Below, piece by piece: positions 33,548 to 34,552 of a stretch of DNA of 34,552 bases (position 1 is its first letter; each line of letters begins with the position of its first letter). The DNA comes from Verrucomicrobia bacterium ADurb.Bin118 (GTDB lineage Bacteria > Verrucomicrobiota > Verrucomicrobiia > Limisphaerales > MWDV01). The stretch spans positions 1 through 34,552 of the forward strand of contig MWDV01000262.1 of assembly GCA_002070715.1 (NCBI GenBank), written 5' to 3'. The notes under the pieces were generated by a model. The model was given only the letters and a program-made list of their open reading frames with translations, did no database searches and was not told where the DNA came from. Made by a program: the position numbers and the translations under genes.

Positions 33548-34303
33548 ATGAAAACCGTCGCCCATTGCAAACTCCTCTTCCTGGCAATCTTGATCGGAGG
33601 CGGCATCGCCGGGTGCTCGCCCAACAATCCGGACACACAATACAATCGAGGTCTACGTTATGTCGAAGGCAAGGGCGTGCCCAAGGATACGGCCGAGGCG
33701 GTCAAATGGTTTCGCCAGGCGGCCGAACAAGGCCACGCAGAGGCACAATTCCATCTGGGTTGGATGTATTTGAACGGTGAAGGCGTGTCCGAGGACGCAG
33801 CAGAAGCAGCCAAATGGTTGCGCAAAGCAGCGGACCAAGGCTTCGCCGAGGCGCAATACAATCTGGGTGTCATGTATGACAACGGCGTGGGCGTGTCCCA
33901 GGACGCAACGGAAGCAGTCAAATGGTACCGCAAGGCGGCGAACCAAGGCCTCGCGTGGGCACAACACAATCTGGGCGCCATGTATGCCGAAGGTGAAGGC
34001 GTGCCCAAGGACGCAGCGAAAGCCGCCGTCAAATGGTACCGCAAGGCGGCGGACCAAGGCCTCGCAGAGGCACAATACAATCTGGGCATGATGTGTGCCC
34101 TAGCCGAGGGCGCGCCCAAGGACACAGTGGAAGCCTACAAGTGGTTCAACCTTGCGGCGGCGGGTGGAGACACGGATGCAGCGAAAGAGAAAGAGGCGCT
34201 GGAGAGGGAATTGTCCCGCGCGGAGATCGCCGAAGGCCAGCGCCGCACCCAAGCTTTCCTGGAAAAGCAGGCGGCAGCGGATCGCGAAGCCGAACGCAAG
34301 TAG
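33548..34303 (+). CDS. Sel1-repeat lipoprotein
   Basis: A 251-residue protein. The N-terminus is a lipoprotein signal (LLFLAILIGGGIAGC, Cys23 as the lipidation site). It is followed by five to six Sel1-like repeats of 36 residues with the pattern AxxWYRKAADQGxAEAQYNLGxMY. Repeat copies are very similar at the DNA level, with steps of 108, 108 and 111 bases; the last carries one extra residue (AKAAVKWYRK). A charged helical tail ends the protein. Such proteins are usually periplasmic adaptors; the partner is unknown. A TAAAAA box seven bases before the ATG could be a -10 element, but no good -35 is seen. Confidence 0.87.
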   Translation: MKTVAHCKLLFLAILIGGGIAGCSPNNPDTQYNRGLRYVEGKGVPKDTAEAVKWFRQAAEQGHAEAQFHLGWMYLNGEGVSEDAAEAAKWLRKAADQGFAEAQYNLGVMYDNGVGVSQDATEAVKWYRKAANQGLAWAQHNLGAMYAEGEGVPKDAAKAAVKWYRKAADQGLAEAQYNLGMMCALAEGAPKDTVEAYKWFNLAAAGGDTDAAKEKEALERELSRAEIAEGQRRTQAFLEKQAAADREAERK

Positions 34304-34389
34304 GACACAAACCTGCTTCCCGGTAGCCCCCTTGTTGGCCAGCGCACCTCCCGCCCGGCTGCCTTCCGGCCCGGTTGTGGACAGTCTGG

Positions 34390-34425
34390 AAAAACTTTTG
34401 AAAAGCCTGAAAGCGGCTTAAAAGT
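34390..34425 (-). terminator. Rho-independent terminator of the tRNA-Arg gene
   Basis: Read on the minus strand, ACTTTT-AAGCC-loop-GGCTT-(TT)-AAAAGT forms a long stem with a small bulge and is followed directly by five T residues (34394-34390). It lies about 55 bases downstream of the tRNA 3' end. Confidence 0.6.
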
Positions 34426-34480
34426 GGCGCCATGAAATTTTCTTCCGTCGGCTCCCTCCGCGTAAACCTTTGATAGGGAA

Positions 34481-34552
<72 letters not shown>

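Overview
The window (about 60% GC) looks like a chromosomal segment of a Verrucomicrobiota bacterium, possibly of the Pedosphaera/Limisphaera side of the phylum. This rests on the gene mixture rather than on a marker tree: a nusA-infB-rbfA-DHH-truB-ribF block, an McsA/McsB pair next to gatC, Tat-exported and secreted glycan hydrolases, delta-60 repeat proteins and very few Shine-Dalgarno sequences. The phylum is a confident inference; the order is a guess.

Positions 2-9779 (+) form one tightly packed run. It begins inside nusA and continues through infB, rbfA, an NrnA-type DHH phosphoesterase, truB, ribF, a branched-chain-type aminotransferase, mcsA, mcsB and gatC. The theme is transcription elongation, translation initiation, 30S maturation, tRNA modification and charging, and protein-arginine phosphorylation. 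Many genes overlap or nearly touch.

Positions 9834-16016 (-) read leftwards: ispF (with a promoter that looks leaderless), a small unknown protein, a four-Asp-box sialidase-like protein, a large Tat-exported TIM-barrel-like protein, a methyltransferase and a family 9 glycosyltransferase. The last two overlap by GTGA.

Positions 16398-19151 (+) hold a CPA2/Kef-type antiporter with unusual architecture and an Rnk/GreA-C-like protein. Positions 19152-22240 form the most unusual part. A secreted delta-60 repeat protein sits between two inverted copies of a hairpin-rich intergenic element built from 72-bp units, and further stem-loops lie downstream of it.

Positions 22230-27504 (-) carry a GH99-like/CBM9-like protein and a GH78 alpha-L-rhamnosidase. 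Divergent from them are a small membrane protein and a second family 9 glycosyltransferase, again GTGA-coupled. The rest (29255-34303, +) holds a class C beta-lactamase-like hydrolase, the primary sigma factor RpoD with a lysine-periodic N-terminal tail, a UPF0173 metallo-hydrolase and a Sel1-repeat lipoprotein. A tRNA-Arg(ACG) on the minus strand runs off the right edge.

I found no phage genes, transposase, CRISPR array or recognisable defence system. The strongest candidates for something undescribed are the inverted 72-bp-unit element pair, the sigma factor tail and the uncharacterised Tat-exported protein.
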